In this document: positions 1 through 5,248 of the stretch, one piece after another
Layout: every line of letters begins with the position of its first letter
How positions within the stretch are numbered: the first letter of the stretch is position 1
Assembly (NCBI GenBank): GCA_023417285.1
Contig: JAEZFR010000211.1
Span: 1 to 5,248, forward strand
Length of the DNA stretch: 5,248 bases
Origin: Bacillota bacterium
GTDB lineage: Bacteria; Bacillota; Clostridia; Acetivibrionales; DSM-1351
Reading direction: 5' to 3'
Program-made: the position numbers and the translations under genes
Notes under the pieces: generated by a model
The model's input: the letters and a program-made list of their open reading frames with translations, nothing else
The model's database searches: none
Told to the model about the DNA's origin: nothing

Positions 1-359
1 GAGCAAAGCATACCAAAGCTCTCAACTCCCACCAGCTTAACCTTCTTTAATTGCATACCCTTAACACTTCCACCTAATTTTGCAAGTGGAACCTTTATTC
101 CTTCAACAACATTTGGGGCACCGCAAACAATTTGTATAATACCTTCACCGGAATCAACCTGACAAACCTTGAGCTTCTTGGATTCAGGATGAGGAACAAC
201 ACTCATAACCTTTGCTACCACTACATCTTTTATATCCTGTCCAACAAATTCTACTTCTTCAACTTCAGCTGTTGCCATAGTAAACCTATACCACAGCTCT
301 TTTACATCAATTCCGTCCAAATCAACGAAATCTTTTATCCAATTTAATGATATCTTCAA
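1..359 (-). CDS. pheT: Phenylalanyl-tRNA synthetase beta subunit, N-terminal part (cut by window edge)
   Basis: This encodes the larger subunit of the alpha2-beta2 cytoplasmic enzyme that charges tRNA-Phe; the beta subunit carries tRNA-recognition and editing domains. Only about 119 codons are visible. The protein begins with the family's usual MKISLNWIKDFV, with TTG as start. An EMAP-II/OB-fold tRNA-binding domain starts near residue 40, with recognisable pieces VVPHPESKKLKVCQVDSG, IVCGAPNV and VPLAKLGG, and the visible part ends in the typical GVESFGMLC. The start is set by an AGGAGGGG site at 366-373, 8 nt before TTG from the AGGAGG core, and by the exact match to the family N terminus. 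It lies 12 nt downstream of the pheS stop in the same operon, so T-box control should extend to it. The editing and B5 domains lie outside the window. The identity is secure; the TTG start is very likely. Confidence 0.96.
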   Translation of the reverse strand, partial: MKISLNWIKDFVDLDGIDVKELWYRFTMATAEVEEVEFVGQDIKDVVVAKVMSVVPHPESKKLKVCQVDSGEGIIQIVCGAPNVVEGIKVPLAKLGGSVKGMQLKKVKLVGVESFGMLC

Positions 360-365
360 TTTATT

Positions 366-373
366 CCCCTCCT
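366..373 (-). promoter_or_regulatory. Ribosome binding site of pheT overlapping the pheS stop codon
   Basis: The minus strand reads AGGAGGGG here, and the TAG stop of pheS (374-372) shares bases with it. The strong site explains how the weak TTG start at 359 can be used. The overlap suggests translational coupling that keeps the two subunits in balance; the coupling is inference. Confidence 0.8.
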
Positions 374-1400
374 ATCTCACTTTGAATTGCTGCATAGCTC
401 TTAAATCTCCAGAGTTAAGCACACGAATATCGCTTATGCCGTATTTCATCATTGCCAGTCTTGTCAATCCAAGTCCAAACGCAAAGCCAGTATACTCTTC
501 TGGGTCAATTCCTCCATAGCGCAATACGTTAGGATGCACCATACCACAAGGTAACAATTCTATCCAGCCTGAATGCTTACAAGTTGGACATCCCTTACCG
601 CCGCAAATCATGCAGTTGAGGTCAAGCTCAAAACCTGGTTCAACGAATGGGAAGAAGCCTGGTCTAAGACGAATCTTAACATCTCTGTTAAATACCTCTG
701 AAAGCAAAAGCTTCATTACGTATATAAGGTTTGCAATGGATACGTTCTTATCTATCATCATTCCTTCTAGCTGGAAGAATGTATTCTCATGTGATGCGTC
801 GGTGCTTTCATTTCTGAAGCATCTGCCTGGGGCAATAACCTTAAGAGGCGCTCCGTACTTAAGCATAGCTCTTACCTGACAAGGTGAAGTATGAGTTCTA
901 AGCAGTGAGCCATTCTCAAGCCAGTAGGTATCCTGCATATCTCTAGCAGGGTGGTGTGCAGGAATATTGAGTGCTTCAAAGTTGTAGAAGTCCTCTTCAG
1001 CCTCTGGACCGTCAACAATGTTAAAGCCCATTCCTGTAAATATCCTCTCAATCTCCTTTTGTACTATTGTAACAGGGTGCAAGGAACCAAGCTGATATTG
1101 TGTACCAGGCAGTGATATATCGAACCCTGAACCTTTTATTTTACTCTTTACATCACTGTCGCTTATCTCCTTGAATTTTGCTTCAAGAGCTTCAGTCAAC
1201 TCATTTTTCAGTGTATTGGCCTCCTGACCAAATACCTTCCTTTGCTCAATATCCATATTTTTAAGGTCTTTGAGCATCTCTGTCAATTCACCCTTTTTGC
1301 CAAGCAGCTTTACTCTTAAGTCTTCAACTTCAGCAGAGGTCTTAGCTTCTTTGATTTTATTAAGGGCATCCTGTCTTAATACCTGAATTTTCTCAATCAC
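372..1400 (-). CDS. pheS: Phenylalanyl-tRNA synthetase alpha subunit
   Basis: This is the catalytic subunit of phenylalanine-tRNA ligase, a class II synthetase that activates Phe with ATP and loads tRNA-Phe. It has 342 residues, close to the usual ~340. Residues 1-80 are a charged helical arm, the predicted N-terminal coiled coil that contacts tRNA. The catalytic core follows: GPEAEEDFYNFEALNIP (131-147), HPARDMQDTYW (150-160), RTHTSPCQ (168-175), class II motif 2 with FRNESTDASHENTF (195-208) and QLEG, PGFFPFVEPGFELDL (247-261), and motif 3 GFAFGLGLTRLAM (305-317). A Cys4 cluster (C263, C266, C271, C274) has the zinc-ribbon-like spacing I recall from other Gram-positive PheS. The start is GTG, with AAGGAG at 1410-1415 placed 9 nt upstream; no better in-frame start is seen. 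It is first gene of pheS-pheT and lies behind a T-box leader. The reading frame is intact. Confidence 0.98.
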   Translation of the reverse strand: MIEKIQVLRQDALNKIKEAKTSAEVEDLRVKLLGKKGELTEMLKDLKNMDIEQRKVFGQEANTLKNELTEALEAKFKEISDSDVKSKIKGSGFDISLPGTQYQLGSLHPVTIVQKEIERIFTGMGFNIVDGPEAEEDFYNFEALNIPAHHPARDMQDTYWLENGSLLRTHTSPCQVRAMLKYGAPLKVIAPGRCFRNESTDASHENTFFQLEGMMIDKNVSIANLIYVMKLLLSEVFNRDVKIRLRPGFFPFVEPGFELDLNCMICGGKGCPTCKHSGWIELLPCGMVHPNVLRYGGIDPEEYTGFAFGLGLTRLAMMKYGISDIRVLNSGDLRAMQQFKVR

Positions 1401-1445
1401 TATTAAAAACTCCTTTCATATTAATTAATAAACCATATCTTTGTT

Positions 1446-1519
1446 TTTAGTTAGAACCATCATAATTTTAGATAAAACCACATAATGTGTAGTAAAACCG
1501 CCATTGTGTTTAGTTAATA
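1446..1519 (-). repeat. Imperfect 21-bp-period tandem repeat in the pheS 5' leader
   Basis: On the plus strand the unit resembles TTTAGTTAAAACCACCATAA. The triplet TAG recurs at 1448, 1469, 1490 and 1511, exactly 21 nt apart. Three units carry a following AACC (1455-1458, 1476-1479, 1497-1500) and a CAT, and a fourth partial unit ends near 1519. It lies between the T-box terminator and the pheS ribosome binding site, so it is transcribed only when the leader is antiterminated. It could be neutral slippage expansion, a protein-binding array, or spacer RNA. Units differ by several bases and by small indels, so it appears old. No function is assigned. Confidence 0.6.
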
Positions 1520-1523
1520 CTTT

Positions 1524-1566
1524 AAAACAAAAAAATAAAGCCTTCATCCCAAAAAGGGACGAAGGC
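1524..1566 (-). terminator. Intrinsic terminator of the pheS T-box leader
   Basis: The minus strand has a GC-containing stem GCCTTCGTCCC, loop TTTTT, and GGGATGAAGGC (1566-1540, 11 positions with one G-T wobble), followed by a T-rich tract at 1539-1524. The 5' arm includes CGTCCC, the element that alternatively pairs with the T-box to build the antiterminator, so this is the regulated off-switch of the operon. Confidence 0.93.
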
Positions 1567-1854
1567 ATTTCTCCGTGGTACCACCCAGTTTCTCAAAGAT
1601 AAATGTAAAATCCAATAAAGCCTAATGGCTTAATCTATACATCTAACTTAAGCACTTAAAAATATAACGGTTTTAACCGGTATCACCTACATCTGCCCTG
1701 TGAGGGCATATAAAGTTCAGGATACTGCTCATGGAGCGAACTTCATCAAAGTTATTAATAAAGGTACTTTCAGCCGCTGATACCTTCTCTCTGAAACAAC
1801 AAACAGTGATTACTTTTCTCCGTCATTGCATTTATGTTTTGTTATAAATATTTT
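1567..1854 (-). promoter_or_regulatory. T-box riboswitch leader, phenylalanine (UUC specifier)
   Basis: This leader RNA binds tRNA-Phe and controls readthrough into pheS-pheT. The conserved T-box reads AAACTGGGTGGTACCACGG on the minus strand (1591-1573). Its TGGT bulge (1583-1580) pairs with the tRNA 3' ACCA, fitting an A discriminator base as in bacterial tRNA-Phe. Stem I begins with GGAG, which pairs with CTCC. The AGTA and GAA strands of the S-turn flank the specifier loop, where GAAGTTCG places TTC, a Phe codon, at 1740-1738. The upper part shows CAGAGAG and GGCTGAAAG, typical of the AG-bulge and apical loop. Further hairpins are GCCCTCACAGGGC (1707-1695), CGGTTAAAACCG (1679-1668) and a GCTTAA/TTAAGC stem (1653-1628), a stem III candidate. 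The 5' end is estimated from the promoter. Confidence 0.95.
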
Positions 1855-1860
1855 TAACAC

Positions 1861-1889
1861 ATTATAGCACAACCATGCATTTTTTCCAA
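1861..1889 (-). promoter_or_regulatory. Sigma-A promoter of the pheS-pheT operon
   Basis: The minus strand reads TTGGAA (-35, 1889-1884), a 17-nt spacer, and a perfect TATAAT (-10, 1866-1861). The -10 is preceded by TGC, making an extended -10. Transcription should start near 1854, just before the T-box stem I. The -35 matches consensus at 4 of 6 bases. Confidence 0.85.
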
Positions 1890-2007
1890 GCATTAATTTG
1901 ATAAAGCATTTGTATCTATGAACCATAAGTTTTAAAGCTTTCTAACTTTACCCGCATATAATGTATTTACCTTATAAATAATCATATCTTGTGCCCTTCT
2001 ATATTTC
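1890..2007 (-). other. Gap between phosphorylase stop and pheS promoter, nothing clear
   Basis: This AT-rich stretch follows the GH94 stop codon. I see only short weak inverted repeats, such as AAGTT/AACTT and TATG/CATA, with no GC-rich stem followed by a T tract. No open reading frame with a ribosome binding site is visible on either strand. Confidence 0.5.
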
Positions 2008-4362
2008 CTATTTCATAACAACTACAACATTATGAGTTGTTCCCGCTCCATAAACAGGTATTTTATCTTGTTCTACACCATCCACAATAATCTTGGATAT
2101 CCCGCAATTTACCCTGTTTGGATTTTGAATTTCAATATTATAGATAGCACCTCTGAACTCTCTCATAGCCTTAAAACCATTCCAGTGCGCAGGAATACAA
2201 GGTTCAACTATCAAGCTGTCATACCCTGGTCTGATACCAAGGATATATTGACTTGAAGCCACCATATTCCATGCGGCTGTACCCGAAAGCCATGAATTAC
2301 GTCCTGTTCCAAAGTGAGGATGCTCTTTACCTAATATATTCTGGCAGTAAACATATGGTTCTACCTCATAAAGCTCGGCATCATCATTTCTGTTTGCAGG
2401 CAGAGTTTGCTTGTAATACTGATATCCCTTTTCTCCATTGCCCATCATAATTTCTGCAATCATCATCCAAGGGTTGGTATGCAGGAATATACCGCCGTTT
2501 TCCTTTGCACCGGGATAATATGTTGTAACACCGCCCTTTGTGTCATCATACTTGTTATAGGCAGGATACATTGTTACAATTCCGTGCTTTGAGTTTAAGT
2601 ACTTTTCAACTGATTCAAGACATTTCTCTGACTTCTCTTTATCTGCAACACCGCCGAGAATAGCCCATGATTGAGAGTTTATAAATATCTTGCCAAACTC
2701 ATTTTCCTTTGAGCCTAATGGCTGCCCATTGTCATCAAAGGCTCTCTTATACCATTCTCCGTCCCAGCTGCTTGCATTGATAGCATTCTTCATGTCCTCA
2801 AACATTGAAGTGTATTTATCCTTCAATGCACCTTTTCCTAAATAACTACATAGCTCTGTCATCTCCATTGCAGCTCTACAGTACAGCATTGCGGTAAATA
2901 CGCTCTCTGCTATTCCTTTACCGGTATCAAGGTTTAATGTATCATTCCAATCGGCACGACCAGCAAGAGCAATGTTGTTTGGACCTCTATGGTTATTGGT
3001 AAACTCAAGTGCCATATCAAGGTGCTCCATCACTGTAGCTGACGTTTTCTTATCATTATACATTATGCTTTCATCTAAAAATGCAAAATCGCCTGTTTCC
3101 TTGACATACGCATTTACTGCAAGAATAAGCCACAAATGGTCATCGGAGTACCAGTCATATTTTTTAATTGGAGCATCACCTTCTCCGCCTTCACCTGTTA
3201 GTGGGAAGAACAGGTGGTAGGAGCGTCCATCAGTATATTGGCACTTCAGCAGCTTAATTATAAGCTCCTTTGCTTCCTCTGGAATTGTATGCATTACACC
3301 AAGAGTATCTTGAGCGCTATCTCTAATGCCCATTCCTCTGCCAAGTCCCAATTGATATAATGAAACAAATCGAGACCAGTTAAAAGTAGTTTTGCATTGG
3401 TACTGATTCCACACATTAACAAAGAGATCCATATCCTCATCAGGTGTAACAACCTTTAGTTTACCAACATAGCTATTCCAGTAGTTATTTAATCTTTTGA
3501 GAGCCTGATGAGCTTGTTCAACAGTCAAATAATCCTGGATTTCCTCTCTTATTTTAGCTCGCTCTTCAGCAAAGCCCAATACAAATACTATTTCCTTCTC
3601 TTCCTGAGCTTGTAAGTCAATATCAATACAGAAAGCACCTACTCCGTTCATTCTATATGATATTGAGTTGCTGCATGCACCTTGCTCAACCGCGAGAGGA
3701 TTGCTCTCTGAACGGTATTTACCTATAAATGCTTCGAGGTTTGTGTCAAAGCTGCTAACCTCTTCACCGGTAGCAAAGAAGGTCGCATTATCGTTTATGT
3801 AATGAGGGTACCAAGTGATTATTCCGTCCTCGTATCTTCCTTGATTTATCTGCTGTACCCAGTCTACGTTCTGCTGATCCATAATTGCCTGCCAAAAGCA
3901 AAACTCAGCATATGCAAACACCTGAAGATTTTGACTAGTATTCCTATGATTTTTTACCTTTACAAGCCATACTTCAAAGTTCTTGTCATCGGGTACAAAA
4001 TATGTAACGTCACTGGCTACTCCATTATACTCTCCGCTCAGTACTGTATACCCCATACCATGCCTGCAACTATAGTTGTCAAGCTTTACACCTGATGGCT
4101 GGAATCCTGGGTTCCAATACTTCCCTGTAGCCTTATCCCTGATATAAATGTATCTTCCCGGTCTGTCCATAGGGATACTGTTATACCTATAACGAGTGAC
4201 CCTTCTGTTCTGTGGATCCTTGTGGAAGCTATACCCTCCACCAGTATTTGATACAATCCCTCCGTAATTTCCGCTTCCAATATAATTTATCCATGGAGTT
4301 GGTGTATCTGGTCTTGTGACCACATATTCCTTGTTTTTCTGATCAAAATATCCGTACCTCAT
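2008..4362 (-). CDS. GH94 disaccharide phosphorylase, cellobiose/chitobiose phosphorylase-like (substrate uncertain)
   Basis: GH94 enzymes are inverting phosphorylases that cleave a beta-linked disaccharide with phosphate to alpha-sugar 1-phosphate plus a free sugar. This copy has 784 residues, no signal peptide and no membrane segment, so it is cytoplasmic. It has the family layout: N-terminal beta-sandwich (~1-265, opening MRYGYFDQKNKEYVVT), helical linker, (alpha/alpha)6 catalytic barrel (~310-705) and a C-terminal beta domain. Visible residues are R331, R342 and D348 (GRGMGIRDSAQD), GRADWND with general acid D474, K620 and H628 (KENGGIFLH), Q674, and the phosphate-binding loop SGTAAW at 693-698. 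Against cellobiose phosphorylases as I remember them (~811-822 residues), the loop after DTLNL is much shorter, Thr follows the catalytic Asp, and Gly611 replaces an acceptor-site Glu. Cellobiose is possible, but laminaribiose or another beta-glucoside is not excluded. ATG at 4362 is preferred to TTG at 4365 because AGGAGG sits 7 nt upstream. Confidence 0.9.
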   Translation of the reverse strand: MRYGYFDQKNKEYVVTRPDTPTPWINYIGSGNYGGIVSNTGGGYSFHKDPQNRRVTRYRYNSIPMDRPGRYIYIRDKATGKYWNPGFQPSGVKLDNYSCRHGMGYTVLSGEYNGVASDVTYFVPDDKNFEVWLVKVKNHRNTSQNLQVFAYAEFCFWQAIMDQQNVDWVQQINQGRYEDGIITWYPHYINDNATFFATGEEVSSFDTNLEAFIGKYRSESNPLAVEQGACSNSISYRMNGVGAFCIDIDLQAQEEKEIVFVLGFAEERAKIREEIQDYLTVEQAHQALKRLNNYWNSYVGKLKVVTPDEDMDLFVNVWNQYQCKTTFNWSRFVSLYQLGLGRGMGIRDSAQDTLGVMHTIPEEAKELIIKLLKCQYTDGRSYHLFFPLTGEGGEGDAPIKKYDWYSDDHLWLILAVNAYVKETGDFAFLDESIMYNDKKTSATVMEHLDMALEFTNNHRGPNNIALAGRADWNDTLNLDTGKGIAESVFTAMLYCRAAMEMTELCSYLGKGALKDKYTSMFEDMKNAINASSWDGEWYKRAFDDNGQPLGSKENEFGKIFINSQSWAILGGVADKEKSEKCLESVEKYLNSKHGIVTMYPAYNKYDDTKGGVTTYYPGAKENGGIFLHTNPWMMIAEIMMGNGEKGYQYYKQTLPANRNDDAELYEVEPYVYCQNILGKEHPHFGTGRNSWLSGTAAWNMVASSQYILGIRPGYDSLIVEPCIPAHWNGFKAMREFRGAIYNIEIQNPNRVNCGISKIIVDGVEQDKIPVYGAGTTHNVVVVMK

Positions 4363-4368
4363 CAAAAT

Positions 4369-4376
4369 ACCTCCTG
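4369..4376 (-). promoter_or_regulatory. Ribosome binding site deciding the GH94 start
   Basis: The minus strand reads CAGGAGGT. From the AGGAGG core there are 7 nt to ATG (4362) but only 4 to the in-frame TTG (4365). The protein therefore probably starts MRYGYFD, as family members do, one residue shorter than the longest reading. Confidence 0.85.
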
Positions 4377-4377
4377 T

Positions 4378-4393
4378 TTGGGAACGTTTTCAT
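4378..4393 (-). promoter_or_regulatory. cre-like / LacI-family operator before the phosphorylase gene
   Basis: The minus strand reads ATGAAAACGTTCCCAA. This fits the cre consensus WTGNAANCGNWWNCAW at all but one position, and is an imperfect palindrome around a central CG (half-sites TGAAAAC and GTTCCCA, 5 of 7 symmetric). Such sites are bound by CcpA or other LacI-family proteins. It ends 1 nt before the ribosome binding site, so a bound repressor would block initiation or early elongation. Whether CcpA or the adjacent regulator binds is unknown. Confidence 0.6.
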
Positions 4394-4396
4394 TTT

Positions 4397-4402
4397 TCTA
4401 TA
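4397..4402 (-). promoter_or_regulatory. Possible -10 element for the phosphorylase gene
   Basis: The minus strand reads TATAGA 4 nt upstream of the operator. With this -10, transcription would start inside the operator, which suits repression. No good -35 is seen at 16-18 nt, so the element is weakly supported in such AT-rich DNA. Confidence 0.3.
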
Positions 4403-4432
4403 AAAAAATATTACTAAAAGAAGTAATATTTT
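4402..4432 (-). terminator. AT-rich hairpin over the regulator stop codon, weak terminator candidate
   Basis: There is a perfect 11-bp inverted repeat, AAAATATTACT (4432-4422) and AGTAATATTTT (4415-4405), with a 6-nt loop, followed on the minus strand by T residues to 4402. It overlaps the TAA stop of the regulator. Shape and T tract fit an intrinsic terminator, but the stem has only one G-C pair, so termination may be leaky. It could instead be a binding site. Confidence 0.4.
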
Positions 4433-5248
4433 ATTCTCCTATGTATTCAATCCTCTGAGCACATGAATTCCCATGCATAAGGCATGTGTCAAAAGATATT
4501 AACTGTGGTTCTAAGCTTTTATTTTCTATATTTTTTATTACTAATTCTATGGCCTTTTGAGCTATCAAATCCATTGGCTGCTTCATAGATGTGAGCATCA
4601 CACTAGAAGGAATAAAATTGAGAACGTCCGTAATGTTATCAAATCCAACAATTGATATATCCTGAGGTACTCTTATGCCTAAATCAGTAAGTCTCTTTAC
4701 AACTTCATAGCCTATAACATCATTAAATGTAAAAATTGCTGTTGGCGGTTCTTCAAGGTTTATAAGCTTGTCAATGGCATAATATCCGCAGTCCTTTCCT
4801 GCGTCTGTCTCAACAATAAGTTCTGGTTTTGAGAGTAATCCAAAATCCTTTACGGCAGTTAAATACCCCTGTAGTCTGTCTGCTGAAGCCCTGTGCTCCA
4901 TATTTCCAGTAATATGAGCTACTCTTTTATGACCAAGCTCAGCAAGGTGTTGAACAGCTTTTCTAGCGCCATTAAAATTATCAATAATAATATTATTTAT
5001 AATAATATCACTAAAGTGGTTTTCTATCATAACAAACGGGAAAGATGAGGCCTTTATTTTCTCAATTAGTGCCTTATCCTTTGTATCACTGCCGAATAGT
5101 ATTATACCATCTGCGGCGCCACCAGTAAGGTACCTAATATATTTTACCTTTGAATCAAAATTGTCATTTGTACTGCAAAATACTACATTATAATCAAACT
5201 TCTTTGCATTTTGCTCTAAGAGATTTGCTAGTTCTATGTACACTGAAA
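4431..5248 (-). CDS. LacI/GalR-family transcriptional regulator, C-terminal part (cut by window edge)
   Basis: This is the sugar-binding and dimerisation part of a LacI-family regulator, about 271 residues to the stop. The frame stays open through the edge, so the GTG at 5243 is not the real start. About 60-70 residues with the helix-turn-helix and hinge helix should lie beyond 5248. The visible part begins where family members read FFS..., then shows a periplasmic-binding-protein fold: DGIILFGS, IIIDNFNGARKAVQHLAELGHKRVA, the ligand-site Arg in ADRLQGY, AIFTFNDVIGYEVVKRL, GIRVPQDISIVGFDN with its ligand-site Asp, and LTSMKQPMDLIAQKAIELV. It lies 68 nt upstream of the phosphorylase gene on the same strand, with a LacI-type operator between. 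A role as local regulator of that gene is plausible, with a sugar or disaccharide effector; both are inference. The effector cannot be read from sequence. Confidence 0.92.
   Translation of the reverse strand, partial: SVYIELANLLEQNAKKFDYNVVFCSTNDNFDSKVKYIRYLTGGAADGIILFGSDTKDKALIEKIKASSFPFVMIENHFSDIIINNIIIDNFNGARKAVQHLAELGHKRVAHITGNMEHRASADRLQGYLTAVKDFGLLSKPELIVETDAGKDCGYYAIDKLINLEEPPTAIFTFNDVIGYEVVKRLTDLGIRVPQDISIVGFDNITDVLNFIPSSVMLTSMKQPMDLIAQKAIELVIKNIENKSLEPQLISFDTCLMHGNSCAQRIEYIGE

Noticed and set aside
132..347. Plus-strand 71-codon open frame
   Set aside because: It lies antisense to conserved pheT sequence, has no ribosome binding site, and its translation looks like random hydrophobic-aromatic sequence.
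610..879. Plus-strand 89-codon open frame
   Set aside because: It is a shadow of the pheS catalytic core on the opposite strand and resembles no family.
1459..1503. Short leader-peptide-like frame ATG GCG GTT ... TGA (14 codons) on the minus strand upstream of pheS
   Set aside because: There is no ribosome binding site before the ATG, no run of Phe codons, and the stretch falls inside the tandem repeat, so chance is the simplest reading.
3802..4095. Plus-strand 97-codon open frame with hydrophobic stretches
   Set aside because: It is antisense to the conserved N-terminal domain of the phosphorylase; the membrane-like look comes from antisense AT-rich codons. The other plus-strand frames within 2032-3220 were rejected for the same reason.
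4086..4280. Minus-strand 64-codon open frame
   Set aside because: It lies out of frame inside the phosphorylase gene and has no independent signal.
4975..5015. Very AT-rich, partly palindromic stretch (ATAATATTATT-like)
   Set aside because: It lies within the intact regulator coding frame, where it encodes an Ile/Asn-rich piece before the conserved IDNFNGA segment, so it is coding sequence rather than an origin or operator.

Overview
This window looks like chromosomal DNA from a low-GC Gram-positive bacterium. It is AT-rich, has strong AGGAGG-type ribosome binding sites, uses GTG and TTG starts, and controls a tRNA synthetase operon with a T-box leader. Together with a cytoplasmic GH94 phosphorylase next to a LacI-type regulator, this suggests an anaerobic, plant-fibre-using clostridium (Ruminiclostridium / C. 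cellulolyticum type). The genus is inference. All genes lie on the minus strand, so transcription runs from high to low coordinates.

From right to left: 5248-4431 is the C-terminal ligand-binding part of a LacI/GalR-family regulator, whose DNA-binding domain lies beyond the edge. Positions 4430-4363 form a short intergenic with an AT-rich hairpin over the regulator's stop, a possible -10 element and a 16-bp cre/LacI-type operator touching the next ribosome binding site. Positions 4362-2008 encode a 784-residue GH94 disaccharide phosphorylase. Positions 2007-1890 are a gap in which I see no convincing terminator. Positions 1889-1401 hold a good sigma-A promoter, a phenylalanine T-box leader with UUC specifier and intrinsic terminator, then a 21-bp-period tandem repeat. 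Positions 1400-372 are pheS, and 359-1 are the first 119 codons of pheT, which runs off the left edge.

There are two regulatory units. The left one is housekeeping: uncharged tRNA-Phe should stabilise the antiterminator and let transcription reach pheS-pheT. The right one is catabolic: a LacI-type regulator, or CcpA, probably acts at the operator in front of the phosphorylase. That enzyme would split a beta-glucoside disaccharide with phosphate to a sugar 1-phosphate plus free sugar, saving ATP. Its acceptor pocket differs from textbook cellobiose phosphorylases, so its true substrate is the main open question. I found no sign of a defence system, mobile element, CRISPR array, tRNA or rRNA gene. 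Apart from the GH94 specificity and the leader repeat, this is an ordinary region.
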